A stretch of DNA of 64,000 nucleotides. Source: CALDUY01 sp046350255. GTDB lineage: Bacteria; Planctomycetota; Planctomycetia; Gemmatales; Gemmataceae. This document shows, one piece after another, positions 17,088 to 25,081 of the stretch. The notes under the pieces were generated by a model that was not told where the DNA came from, did not search any database, and saw only the letters and a program-made list of their open reading frames with translations. A program made the translations under genes and the position numbers. The stretch lies in NCBI GenBank assembly GCA_046350255.1, contig JAXMAV010000015.1, positions 170,238-234,237 on the forward strand. Direction: 5' to 3'. Position 1 is the first letter of the stretch; the number at the start of each line of letters is the position of its first letter.

Positions 17088-18875
17088 TCACAGTACCAGG
17101 CGAGCCTCGGGGCCAGGCTGGAAGTCGGTCACCTCCAGATCGACGCTCTTGCGACCTTCCCACTCGTTGAGCTTGGGGGTGAAGGCGAGCGAGCAGGTGC
17201 CGCCCCCGGAGAGCAACTCGTCCACGCGGTCGGCCATGTTCCAGGCGATGGCCTTCAGGGTGGTGCCGCCCTGCCGGACGCGGAAGCTGAGGTGACGTTC
17301 GCCCTGGCCGACCTTGCGCGGCTCGCCGACCAGCTGCAAGCCGCCAGCGAGGAACAACGGTTTGCGGTTTTCCGCGCCGTAGGGTTCGAGCTGCCCCAGG
17401 TGGTCCACCAGGCTGAGCGTTAGTGTGCTCAAAGGCGTCTCGGCGTCGAGCACAATTTCCGGGGTGGGCATGCCGTCGGGGAAGTAGCCGGCCACCTCGC
17501 GGCAGAACCGTTCGCGGAAGGCGGCCACGTTCTCCGGCAGCAGGCGAAACCCGGCGGCGGCTGCGTGCCCACCATGCGCCACAAGCAGATCGTCGCAGGC
17601 ACGCAGCACCTGGTGCAGCGCCACTCCCGGGATCGAGCGCCCCGACCCCACGGCAAGGTGGGCGGCCTGCCCCTCGGCGTCCGGGTTCGGCAGAGTGATC
17701 ATCAGGGTGGGTCGGCCGAACTGCTCGGCGAGCCGACCGGCGACGATGCCCACCACGCCGCCATGCCAGTCGTGGCTGGCCAGCACCAGCGCCGGATCGT
17801 GCTGGCGGCCCTCGCTCTCGAGCATCTGGCGGGCGCGCTGCACGGTGTCGCGCTCCAGCTTTTGCCGCATCTCGTTGAGGTACTGGAAGTGGCGGGCCAG
17901 ATCGACGGCTCGCTCGCGCCGGGTGGTCATCAGTAGCTCGACAGCCACGGCGGCCTGCCCCAGCCGGCCGACCGCGTTGATACGTGGCGCCAGCCGGAAC
18001 CCGATGTCGCTGGCGCGGAGGCCGGCCTTCAGATCGACCTCGGCGATTTCAGCCAGGGCCTTGAGCCCCACCGGAGGCTGATCCATGAGGCGCATGAGCC
18101 CCGCCTTGACGAGGATGCGGTTTTCCTCGTGCAGAGGGACGACGTCGGCGATGACGCCCAGGGCCGCCAGGGCGACGGCATCCATGAGCAGCTCGCGAAA
18201 TTGCGGAGTGACCTTCTCACCACCACAGCGCTGCTGGGCCAGCGCCCAGGCCAGCTTGAACGCCACGGCAGCGCCGCACAGGTGGCCAAATGGGTAGTCG
18301 TGGCCCGGCAGGCGCGGATGGACCAGGACGGCAGCGTCAGGCAGCTGCTCCTTGATCTCATGATGATCGGTGATGATCAGCTCGAGCCCCAGCCGGCGGG
18401 CTTCTTCCGCCTCACGGACGCTGGCGATGCCGCAATCGACGGTGACCACCATTTTGGTGCCACCCGAGGCGATCTCGCGCAGGGCATCGACGTTCAGGCC
18501 ATAACCTTCCTCGAGGCGATGGGGCACGTAGATGTCGGTCTGAGCGCCCAGGAGACGAAGCATCTGAGCGAGGATGGCTGTCCCGGTGACGCCGTCCACG
18601 TCGTAATCGCCGTAGACGCAGATGCGATGCTTCTGCTCCACGGCGCGGAGGATGCGTTCGACAGCGGCAGGTACGCCAGGGAGCTGAGAGGGAGGAAGCA
18701 GCCCTTTTAGCTGCGGGGCCAGGAAGCGGCGGGCCTGGTCAGCCTCGTGCAGACCGCGGTTGAGCAATAACTGGGCCACGATGGGCGAGGCAGCCAGCGA
18801 GCGGGCCAGCTGCTCCACGGCGGAGCGATCATGCGGCAAAAGGCGCCAGCGACGGACCGGAGGCGGAGCAACCAC
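17088..18875 (-). CDS. recJ: Single-stranded-DNA-specific exonuclease RecJ
   Basis: The product (595 residues from GTG 18875, with GGAAGGA upstream) carries the DHH phosphoesterase core: CVYGDYDVDGVTGTAIL, TVDCGIASV, ITDHHEI, and LRASDIGFRLAPRINAVGRLG, followed by the DHHA1 domain (GSGRSIPGVALHQVL, HGGHAAAAGFRL) and a C-terminal OB fold (VRQGGTTLKAIAWNMAD). It degrades ssDNA 5' to 3' in recombination and repair. The frame stays open further upstream, but that extension is Arg-rich, lacks RecJ similarity and overlaps the next divergent gene, so the GTG start is chosen. Confidence 0.92.
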   Translation of the reverse strand: MVAPPPVRRWRLLPHDRSAVEQLARSLAASPIVAQLLLNRGLHEADQARRFLAPQLKGLLPPSQLPGVPAAVERILRAVEQKHRICVYGDYDVDGVTGTAILAQMLRLLGAQTDIYVPHRLEEGYGLNVDALREIASGGTKMVVTVDCGIASVREAEEARRLGLELIITDHHEIKEQLPDAAVLVHPRLPGHDYPFGHLCGAAVAFKLAWALAQQRCGGEKVTPQFRELLMDAVALAALGVIADVVPLHEENRILVKAGLMRLMDQPPVGLKALAEIAEVDLKAGLRASDIGFRLAPRINAVGRLGQAAVAVELLMTTRRERAVDLARHFQYLNEMRQKLERDTVQRARQMLESEGRQHDPALVLASHDWHGGVVGIVAGRLAEQFGRPTLMITLPNPDAEGQAAHLAVGSGRSIPGVALHQVLRACDDLLVAHGGHAAAAGFRLLPENVAAFRERFCREVAGYFPDGMPTPEIVLDAETPLSTLTLSLVDHLGQLEPYGAENRKPLFLAGGLQLVGEPRKVGQGERHLSFRVRQGGTTLKAIAWNMADRVDELLSGGGTCSLAFTPKLNEWEGRKSVDLEVTDFQPGPEARLVL

Positions 18876-19121
18876 GGGGATCCTTCCGAGACACACGATG
18901 CGGGGACAGCCTGAGCGCGGCACGTCCAGACTGGAGCCCCTCTGGCGGAAATGTCGGCCATTATAGCGAGGGTGGAACCGGGAGGGATAGCCGGGTCCTC
19001 CGCGCGGTCCCTCCAACCCCTCCATCCACTTCCTTCCGATTATTCTGCACGAAACCACCTGCCCGCGCCGATAGGTTCGATATCCCCAATTTTCCCTCAC
19101 CGCCCGGGAGGACCGAAGGTC

Positions 19122-19643
19122 ATGAAACGGATGCTGCTTGCCGCGGGGCTGGCCGTCGCCCTGGGTTGTCGAGGTGCCCCGGATTCGCAGGTCTGGACAC
19201 TGCCCGGTGGGGTGGAACCGAACTCCCTGGCGGTGCAGGTGGCCCAGGCGCCGGGGCCCGAACCCCAGGCGGAGATGGCTCCGGTGGCCTACGTCGAACG
19301 CCGCCCGAGTCGGAAGCGGCGCCGACCGGCGCCACCACCGACCGAGGCTATCCAGATGGCCCATTCGGCCAGCCCGGCACCGGCGCCGGAATGTGCCCCG
19401 GATCATCAATGGCTGGTGGGAGTCCTACGGTTCGATGCCCAGCGAGGCCGGTGGTTCGTGCGCTACGCCTCCCCGGGGATGACTGACCGCTTCGGCGGCG
19501 AGCTGGAGTTACTTCGCACCGAGCCGATGCTGGGCTTCCAGCCAGGCCAGGTCGTGCGGGTCGAAGGGCAGCTGATCGATCCGGCGCCGCTGGAGATCCT
19601 GCCGGCCTACGAAGTGCGCTCGATGCAGCTAGTGACGCGGTGA
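19122..19643 (+). CDS. Probable lipoprotein, unknown function
   Basis: ATG 19122 after GGGAGGA gives 173 residues. The N-terminus MKRMLLAAGLAVALGC ends in a lipobox-like VALGC, suggesting lipid anchoring. A Pro/Ala/Arg-rich linker follows, then from about residue 100 a compact beta-rich domain (WLVGVLRFDAQRGRWFVRYA, GQVVRVEGQLIDP) that could be an OB-like fold. No family is recognised. It is divergent from recJ. Confidence 0.75.
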   Translation: MKRMLLAAGLAVALGCRGAPDSQVWTLPGGVEPNSLAVQVAQAPGPEPQAEMAPVAYVERRPSRKRRRPAPPPTEAIQMAHSASPAPAPECAPDHQWLVGVLRFDAQRGRWFVRYASPGMTDRFGGELELLRTEPMLGFQPGQVVRVEGQLIDPAPLEILPAYEVRSMQLVTR

Positions 19644-19926
19644 TCTAGGCAAGCCAGCGAGACGGCGAAAAGTCGGCCGGAAACAGCAAGAGAGCGGAGC
19701 CCCACAAGATGGATCCTGGTCGGGTTGATGGAGAACCTGCTCAAGCGAGGAAGAAGACGAAGCCGATGGTAAAGGGCAGTGACCGAGCGATGGGACCACA
19801 GGACGGGACCTGCGACCGGTCTACCAGGATAGGAAGGCACCGCGAAGCAACTTCCTTGGATGGGAAGGCTCGATTCGAGCAAGCGTCTCGGTGGCCAGTT
19901 TTTCCGTAGCTACGGAGGATCATCCC
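19644..19926 (+). other. Intergenic leader region upstream of the Cys-rich gene
   Basis: These 283 bases hold no recognisable gene. The stretch is unusually purine-rich on the plus strand (many GA, GAAG and AAG tracts). It probably contains the promoter and a long 5' leader for the Cys-rich gene, but no clear -35/-10 pair was seen. Confidence 0.4.
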
Positions 19927-20592
19927 TTGAATCTGTTCTTCATGCTACTGACGACGGTCAGCGCTGGAAACCCGGCCCCGGCCCCGATCGTGGCTGCTCC
20001 TGCTCCGGCCGCTGCCCCCGCCGGCGCGATTGTTTCGACCTCGTCCTGCGGTGGTTCGTGCGGCGCGGTGTCCGACTGCTGCGCTCCTGCCTGCGAAGAG
20101 TCCTGTAAGAAGGCCCGCCGTGTTCGCACCCGCAAGGTGAAGGAATGCTGCGAAGTGGTCAGCTGCCAGCCCGCCTGCCCGACCACCTGCGCCCCGGCCT
20201 GCGCTCCGGCTCCGGCCGCCTGCGCTCCGGCCTGCGGTGCAGTCTCCAGCTGCTGCGAGACCACCTGCGCCAAGCCGAAGCGCAGCTGGTTCCGCCGCAA
20301 GAGCAAGGACTGCTGCGAAGTCATCTGTGACACCTGCAGCACTGGCTGCGCCAACGGCAGCTGCGGCGGCGCTCCGGCCGTCGTGGGCGCTCCGTCGGGC
20401 AGCATCCCGTCGGCCGTCCCCGCTCCGATCAACAACGGTGGCATCCTGAACCAGGGCACCCCGCTGCCCCAGGCTCCGGCTGCCCCGGCCGCTGCTCCGA
20501 TCAAGAAGATGCCGACCTCGGGCGAGAGCCAGGGCATCATCCTGACCCCGACCGGCGCCAAGGTCGAGACGGACTCCAAGAGCCCGTTCTGA
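19927..20592 (+). CDS. Cys-rich secreted protein with repeated CCE motif
   Basis: The chosen start is TTG 19927, because a GGAGG site sits 8 bases upstream and the first residues then form a signal peptide (LNLFFMLLTTVSAG); ATG 19942 is the alternative. The 221-residue product has about 30 cysteines. A basic stretch followed by K-(E/D)-CCEV occurs twice (RRVRTRKVKECCEVVSC and FRRKSKDCCEVICDTC), between Pro/Ala-rich tracts with repeated CAPAC. Similar Cys-rich exported proteins are common in Gemmata-type planctomycetes; the function is unknown, possibly a structural cell-wall component. Confidence 0.75.
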   Translation: MNLFFMLLTTVSAGNPAPAPIVAAPAPAAAPAGAIVSTSSCGGSCGAVSDCCAPACEESCKKARRVRTRKVKECCEVVSCQPACPTTCAPACAPAPAACAPACGAVSSCCETTCAKPKRSWFRRKSKDCCEVICDTCSTGCANGSCGGAPAVVGAPSGSIPSAVPAPINNGGILNQGTPLPQAPAAPAAAPIKKMPTSGESQGIILTPTGAKVETDSKSPF

Positions 20593-20632
20593 TTCTTCCC
20601 TCGCCCCGCCCTCGCCTCCTAGCCAAGTAAGT

Positions 20633-20667
20633 CAGCCGGCCGATCGGGTTAACCGATCGGCCGGCTG
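20633..20667. terminator. Perfect 15-bp stem-loop between convergent genes
   Basis: Arms 20633-20647 and 20653-20667 are perfectly complementary around a GTTAA loop. The hairpin lies midway between the ends of the Cys-rich gene and the DUF11 gene, so it likely serves both directions. Confidence 0.7.
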
Positions 20668-20699
20668 CATTTCGTAGCTACCTACTTCCGCAGTCAAGA

Positions 20700-22961
20700 T
20701 TACTCCGCACCACCCGGGAGGGCTGGCGGTGGCGGAACACTACCCGGCAGCGGAGCGGGCAACGGCGGAACCGGGTTGGCCGACAGCCCCGGGGCCGGAG
20801 CCGGGATCGCCGGCGGAGCCGGCACCGGAATCGGCGCGGGAGTCGGAGCCGGAGGCACCAGAGCGCCCGGCGCCGGAGCAGGCATCACCGGGGCAGGAGC
20901 CGGAGTCGGCGCCACATTGGCCGGAGAAGGCGGCAGCGAGGCAGGCGTCTGCGTCGGAGCCGGAGCCGGGGCCGGGGCAGCGCCCGGAAGCGGGCTGGTC
21001 CCGGTGCTCGTCCCGGATTCCGGTGCATCGGAGTAGATGCGCGTCGCCTCCATCTTCACCACCGGCTCGGTCAGGTTCGTGCTGGTCACCTGAATCTTGA
21101 AGCGCACCGTGCCGGCTTCCAGCGCCTTGACGTTGATGCGGAAGATGGCGTCGGCCCGAGGCGAGAGCTTCTCGATTGGCTCGAACACGACCATCTTGCC
21201 TTCCTCGCGGTAACGGACCGGCCCCTGAGCGTTCTTGAACTGCATCAGGTCGGGCACCTGGGCCACCAGCTTGATGTCGGTCTCGGTCTTCGAACCAGTG
21301 TTGGTGATGCGGACCTCGTAGGCGGTGTCGCCACCTGCCTCGATCGGATCCTCGGTGTCCACCATCTCGACGAGCAGAGCAGCCAGGCCCTCAACACGGG
21401 TCTGCAGTTCGGATTCAGCACGCAGGCCGCGAGCGCCGACGGCGGTGGCCTTGAACTTGTGGTCACCCGGGTTGACCGCCTGAACCTCGAGCTTGACCTC
21501 GCGGGTCTGGCCAGGGCCGACCTCGCCCAGGAACCACGACACGGTCCGCGACTGGAAGTCGTGACGTCCGCCATCGCTGGCCGCCAGCACCTTGAAGCCA
21601 GCCGGCACCATGTCGGCCACGGTGACGTTCGTCGCCGGAGCATCGCCCGGGTTGGTCACCCGCAGCGTGTAGATGGCCTTCCGATCGAGATACCGCAGCC
21701 GCGGTCCCACCACGGCAAGGTCGAGCCGCGGCATGATGACGTTGAGCGACACCGCATCCTTGGCAGCCAGACCACCCTCGGCCTCGGCCATCGCTTCACA
21801 CTTCTGAGCCCCACCGGTGCGGGTGGCGCACAGCAGGGTGACATTGCGCGATTCGCCAGGGGCGAGGTTGCCGATATCGAAGTCGATCTTGTTGCCGCGA
21901 GCGTGCTCGAGGCCTTCGGACAACAGGGCGCGAATCTTCACGTGGTCGGCCGAGCCGTCGCCGGGATTCGACACGGTCAGCGTGAAGGCGGCGGGATCGC
22001 CCACCATGACCTTCTCGTTGACCGAGCACTTCAGCGCCAGCCGAGGCTCGCGGACCCGGATGCGCATGGCGCTGGCCCCGGTGAAGGTCACCCAGGCCTG
22101 CGGCGTCACGTCACCCTTGACGTCGGCCTGCATCTTCAGCGACAGCGTACGTTCCTGGCGGGCCAGCAGGGTACCCAGGTCCCACACCATCATGCCGCCC
22201 TCGGTCTGAGCGCGCGGCTCGGTGCCCTGAATCGTCAGTCCCTGTGGAACGCGCACCCGCACCACCACCTGCTGCAAGGGAATGTTGCAGGTGTTGCGGA
22301 TGACCAGTGAGTATTCACCCGGCGAGCCGACCTTGGCCACGCCGCTACCCACCCATTCCACACTGACCGACGGCTCCTGACGACCGGTGGCCACCTCGAC
22401 GGGCACAGGGCCATCGGTGCGTTCCTCGACCTTGGCGGCCGTGGTGGTCGTGGGCTGAGCCGGCATGACGGGGCTGGTGCCCAACGGAGGAGCGACCGGA
22501 GCCGGTCCGGCAGTTGGTTCCGGCAACGGAGCCGCACTCGGAGCCGGTGGCAGCGGCGTGGCGCTGGGAGCCGGCGGAAGCGGGGCCGCGCTGGGAGCCG
22601 GCGGCAGCGGCGTAGCGCTGGGGGCCGGTGGAACCGGAGCGGGCGGAATCACAGACGTGCCAGGAGGTGGCGGGACCGGAGAACTAGCTGGGAGTGGTGG
22701 GATGTCGTTCGCCATCGAGGGTGGCGCCGGCAAATTGACCGGGACGGCCGGGGCAGGCGTCGGCTTCGGAGCCGCGGCCGGCATTACCGGAGCTGGGGGC
22801 AACGGGCTTCCCGGAGGTTCGGGTTTCACCGCGCCGGGCAACGGGGGACTTTCCTGTCCAGGTGGGCCACCTGGACCTGGCTGAGCACTTGCCAGAGCTA
22901 CCCATCCCACCAGGCAGGCGCAGATCACGCCCAGCCCGGCGAGAAGCATAAACCTTTTCAT
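20700..22961 (-). CDS. Secreted DUF11-repeat protein with Pro/Ala-rich flanks
   Basis: The 753-residue product has a signal peptide (MLLAGLGVICACLVGWVALASA), a Pro/Ala-rich tract to about residue 190 with tandem PLPPAPSA units, then about four DUF11/CARDB-type Ig-like repeats: YSLVIRNTCNIPLQQVVVRV, FTLTVSNPGDGSADHVKI, YTLRVTNPGDAPATNVTV and YEVRITNTGSKTETDIKL. Residues from about 650 return to Pro/Ala/Gly-rich low complexity. It is probably a cell-surface structural protein. A very strong GGAGGAGAAGG site precedes the ATG. Confidence 0.85.
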   Translation of the reverse strand: MKRFMLLAGLGVICACLVGWVALASAQPGPGGPPGQESPPLPGAVKPEPPGSPLPPAPVMPAAAPKPTPAPAVPVNLPAPPSMANDIPPLPASSPVPPPPGTSVIPPAPVPPAPSATPLPPAPSAAPLPPAPSATPLPPAPSAAPLPEPTAGPAPVAPPLGTSPVMPAQPTTTTAAKVEERTDGPVPVEVATGRQEPSVSVEWVGSGVAKVGSPGEYSLVIRNTCNIPLQQVVVRVRVPQGLTIQGTEPRAQTEGGMMVWDLGTLLARQERTLSLKMQADVKGDVTPQAWVTFTGASAMRIRVREPRLALKCSVNEKVMVGDPAAFTLTVSNPGDGSADHVKIRALLSEGLEHARGNKIDFDIGNLAPGESRNVTLLCATRTGGAQKCEAMAEAEGGLAAKDAVSLNVIMPRLDLAVVGPRLRYLDRKAIYTLRVTNPGDAPATNVTVADMVPAGFKVLAASDGGRHDFQSRTVSWFLGEVGPGQTREVKLEVQAVNPGDHKFKATAVGARGLRAESELQTRVEGLAALLVEMVDTEDPIEAGGDTAYEVRITNTGSKTETDIKLVAQVPDLMQFKNAQGPVRYREEGKMVVFEPIEKLSPRADAIFRINVKALEAGTVRFKIQVTSTNLTEPVVKMEATRIYSDAPESGTSTGTSPLPGAAPAPAPAPTQTPASLPPSPANVAPTPAPAPVMPAPAPGALVPPAPTPAPIPVPAPPAIPAPAPGLSANPVPPLPAPLPGSVPPPPALPGGAE

Positions 22962-23161
22962 CCCTTCTCCTCCCCTCTAGGAATGCAAGGTGTGCGCCGG
23001 CCCGGTCGAACCCGGGATGATCGCCACTGATCGGCTGCACCTGGTAATCACATACAAGCGAGGCGGCACTATAGCGTCGCGGTCGCTCCGGTCAAGGCGA
23101 CCCAGCCGGCAAGGCAACCAGAGTGCCAATCAGCAGTTAGCGAGGGAAGTCGGAGAAAAAA

Positions 23162-23890
23162 TCAGCGGCGGTGGTTCCAGGCGGGGTCACGGTAGCGGTC
23201 GGCGTGGGCGGGGCGGACGGCCTGCTCGGAGGCGGTCCAGGCGGTGGGCACGGTCTGCCAGTCGCAGGTAGCCTCCAGCCACGCAATGATCCGCGCGGCC
23301 AGTTCTTGAGAAGGTAGTTGCCGCCCGGTCAGCTCGGTCAGGCCGGGAAGCTGGAGGGTGTGTTCGCTCTGTGCCAGGAGGATGCCGCCATGCTGTAACA
23401 GGGCGCCGCGCTGCTTGCGCTGGGCGCTGCCGGCGATCTTGTGGCCAGCCAGCACCAGGTCGCCCGGTGTGTGATGCAGGAAGCACAGCACCTCGCCCAG
23501 GCGCTGCTCGGCGGCGCACAGGTCGGCGACGATGCCGTACTCTGCGAGAGCGGCCTGAACGGACTGGTGGACACGGACGATCCAGCCGCTGGTGACGAAG
23601 GAGCCGACCATGTCGGGTGGCAAGGCCAGCGCGTAGGTCAGCTCATGATGATGCACCAGGGCAGCGCCTCCCGTGCGACGTCGCAACCAGGGGAGGCTGG
23701 CGAGTGCAGGAGAGGTGTGCGCCGGCTGGGCCGCCTGAAAGTAGCCCAGCGAGAGGGTGGCTGTGTCCCAGCCATAGAAACGCAACGACGCCGTCCCGGA
23801 TGTGGCGGCGTCGAGCAGGAGATCGTCGGCCGCCATCTGCTCCGGTCCGCCGCTGACCTCGAACGGCAACAGTCGAAGGACGGCAGGCAT
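23162..23890 (-). CDS. Lipoate-protein ligase A-like (BPL/LPL) protein
   Basis: The 242-residue product has the biotin/lipoate ligase catalytic fold: LRFYGWDTATLSLGYFQ, the RRRTGGAALVHHHELTYAL lipoyl-binding block, and GHKIAGSAQRKQRGALLQHGG with the catalytic-type lysine. It could be a lipoate ligase or octanoyl transferase (LipM-like) that modifies dehydrogenase or GcvH subunits. It starts 4 bp after the YbjQ-like gene, so the two are probably co-transcribed. Confidence 0.8.
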   Translation of the reverse strand: MPAVLRLLPFEVSGGPEQMAADDLLLDAATSGTASLRFYGWDTATLSLGYFQAAQPAHTSPALASLPWLRRRTGGAALVHHHELTYALALPPDMVGSFVTSGWIVRVHQSVQAALAEYGIVADLCAAEQRLGEVLCFLHHTPGDLVLAGHKIAGSAQRKQRGALLQHGGILLAQSEHTLQLPGLTELTGRQLPSQELAARIIAWLEATCDWQTVPTAWTASEQAVRPAHADRYRDPAWNHRR

Positions 23891-23894
23891 GGGA

Positions 23895-24224
23895 TTATCG
23901 ACGGAGCTTCACTGCGGTGCCGTAGGCCAGCACTTCGGTGATGCCAGGGGCAAACTCGGTGGCATCGTAGCGCATGGACAGAATGGCGTCGGCGCCCTTG
24001 TCCTGGGCGTGCTCGACCATGCGCGCGAAGGCCTCGGAGCGGGCCTTTTCGCAGACTTCTTCGTAGGCGATGATGTTACCGCCGAAGATGCTCATGAACG
24101 AGCCGCGAATGCCCTGAGTAATGGTCTGGGCGCGGACGACGATGCCGCGGACCACACCCAGGTATTCTTCGACCTCGTAGCCTTGCAGGTCGTTAGCGGT
24201 GGTCACCGTGATGTTTCTGGCCAT
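23895..24224 (-). CDS. YbjQ/UPF0145 family protein
   Basis: ATG 24224 gives 109 residues that match the UPF0145 (DUF74) family throughout: ITVTTANDLQGYEVEEYLGVVRGIVVRA, EKARSEAFARMVEHAQDKGADAILSMRYD and VLAYGTAVKLR. It should form a pentameric beta-barrel-like assembly as in known structures; the function is unknown. It leads directly into the lipoate-ligase-like gene. Confidence 0.88.
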   Translation of the reverse strand: MARNITVTTANDLQGYEVEEYLGVVRGIVVRAQTITQGIRGSFMSIFGGNIIAYEEVCEKARSEAFARMVEHAQDKGADAILSMRYDATEFAPGITEVLAYGTAVKLRR

Positions 24225-24322
24225 GGCGGTAAGACTCCGTTGTCTGGAGGCAGGCACGAGCGACCACGCGCGTGCCCTCCCCTGGCCTACTTCGTTCCGG
24301 ACCCACCGGTATTATGCAAGAA

Positions 24323-24601
24323 TCAGGCGCTGGGCTTGGCTGCCTTGTGCTTGTTCATCATCCGGGCCAGCTGCGACTTCTTCCGCGCCGCCAGGTTAGG
24401 ATGGATGATCCGACGGGCGGCCGCCTTGTCGAGCTTCTTGGCAGTGACGTTGTACTCGGCCTGCAGCGCCTCCGCCGGGCCACCCACCGCCGCCAGGAAG
24501 CGCTTCAGGTGGGTGCGGATCGTTCGCTTGACGGCGCGGTTGTGCAGACGGCGCTTTTCACTCTTACGCAGGTTCTTCTTCGCACTTGGGGTATGCGGCA
24601 T
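24323..24601 (-). CDS. rpsT: 30S ribosomal protein S20
   Basis: The 92-residue, Lys/Arg-rich product has the S20 pattern: MPHTPSAKKNLRKSEKRRLHN at the N-terminus, VKRTIRTHLKRF and a C-terminal KAAARRIIHPNLAARKKSQLA, the conserved three-helix core that binds 16S rRNA. It has its own good sigma-70-like promoter upstream. Confidence 0.95.
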   Translation of the reverse strand: MPHTPSAKKNLRKSEKRRLHNRAVKRTIRTHLKRFLAAVGGPAEALQAEYNVTAKKLDKAAARRIIHPNLAARKKSQLARMMNKHKAAKPSA

Positions 24602-24653
24602 CTATCCTCACTCCTGGTGGCGGACCAGCTCTTCCATTCAGCATAAAACGACC

Positions 24654-24681
24654 ATTATACCCGTCGGAGCCGACCCGGCAA
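24654..24681 (-). promoter_or_regulatory. Sigma-70-type promoter of rpsT
   Basis: On the minus strand TTGCCG (24681-24676) is followed after 16 bases by a perfect TATAAT (24659-24654), about 50 bases upstream of the rpsT ATG. The spacer contains the 12-base palindrome GTCGGAGCCGAC (24663-24674), which could be an operator or chance in GC-rich DNA. Confidence 0.65.
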
Positions 24682-24751
24682 GGGCCCGTTCTGCGCTCGG
24701 GCTCCATCGGCACCTGCCATCCGACCGATATTTTGCGGTGGAGGTGTGAAG

Positions 24752-25081
24752 ATGGAGCAGGTGGCGAGTCTACCAACCCTGGAAGAATTGCGCAGCCACG
24801 TTCACCGCGTGCTGTGCTCGGCCGATCGCCTGGACCCGGAGCAGACACCGCTGACCGACTCGCTGGTCACGCGCGCGGGCCGTATCTGTGGGCTGTTCTT
24901 TCAGATCCAGGGGCCGCGCAGCGTGCGCGCATACGCCATCTGGGCCGGCGAGGAAGGGCGGATCCTGTACTACAACTCCCAGGGGACACGATTCGCCCAG
25001 ACCCGGCTGACCGAGGGGCCCGATCCGCGCCAGCTTAGCGCCCCTCCCACCACGCATCGAGGACGCTCTGCAGCTGCTTGA
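24752..25081 (+). CDS. Small hypothetical protein
   Basis: ATG 24752 has a GGAGG site 7 bases upstream, giving 109 residues. The body (ELRSHVHRVLCSADRLDPEQ, VRAYAIWAGEEGRILYYNSQG) looks like a compact globular domain; the last 15 residues are low-complexity and run antisense into the sulfatase gene by 47 bases. No family is recognised. It is divergent from rpsT. Confidence 0.6.
   Translation: MEQVASLPTLEELRSHVHRVLCSADRLDPEQTPLTDSLVTRAGRICGLFFQIQGPRSVRAYAIWAGEEGRILYYNSQGTRFAQTRLTEGPDPRQLSAPPTTHRGRSAAA

Noticed and set aside
18876..19409. N-terminal extension of recJ
   Set aside because: Arg-rich, not RecJ-like, overlaps the divergent lipoprotein gene; a GTG with Shine-Dalgarno at 18875 gives a normal-length RecJ.
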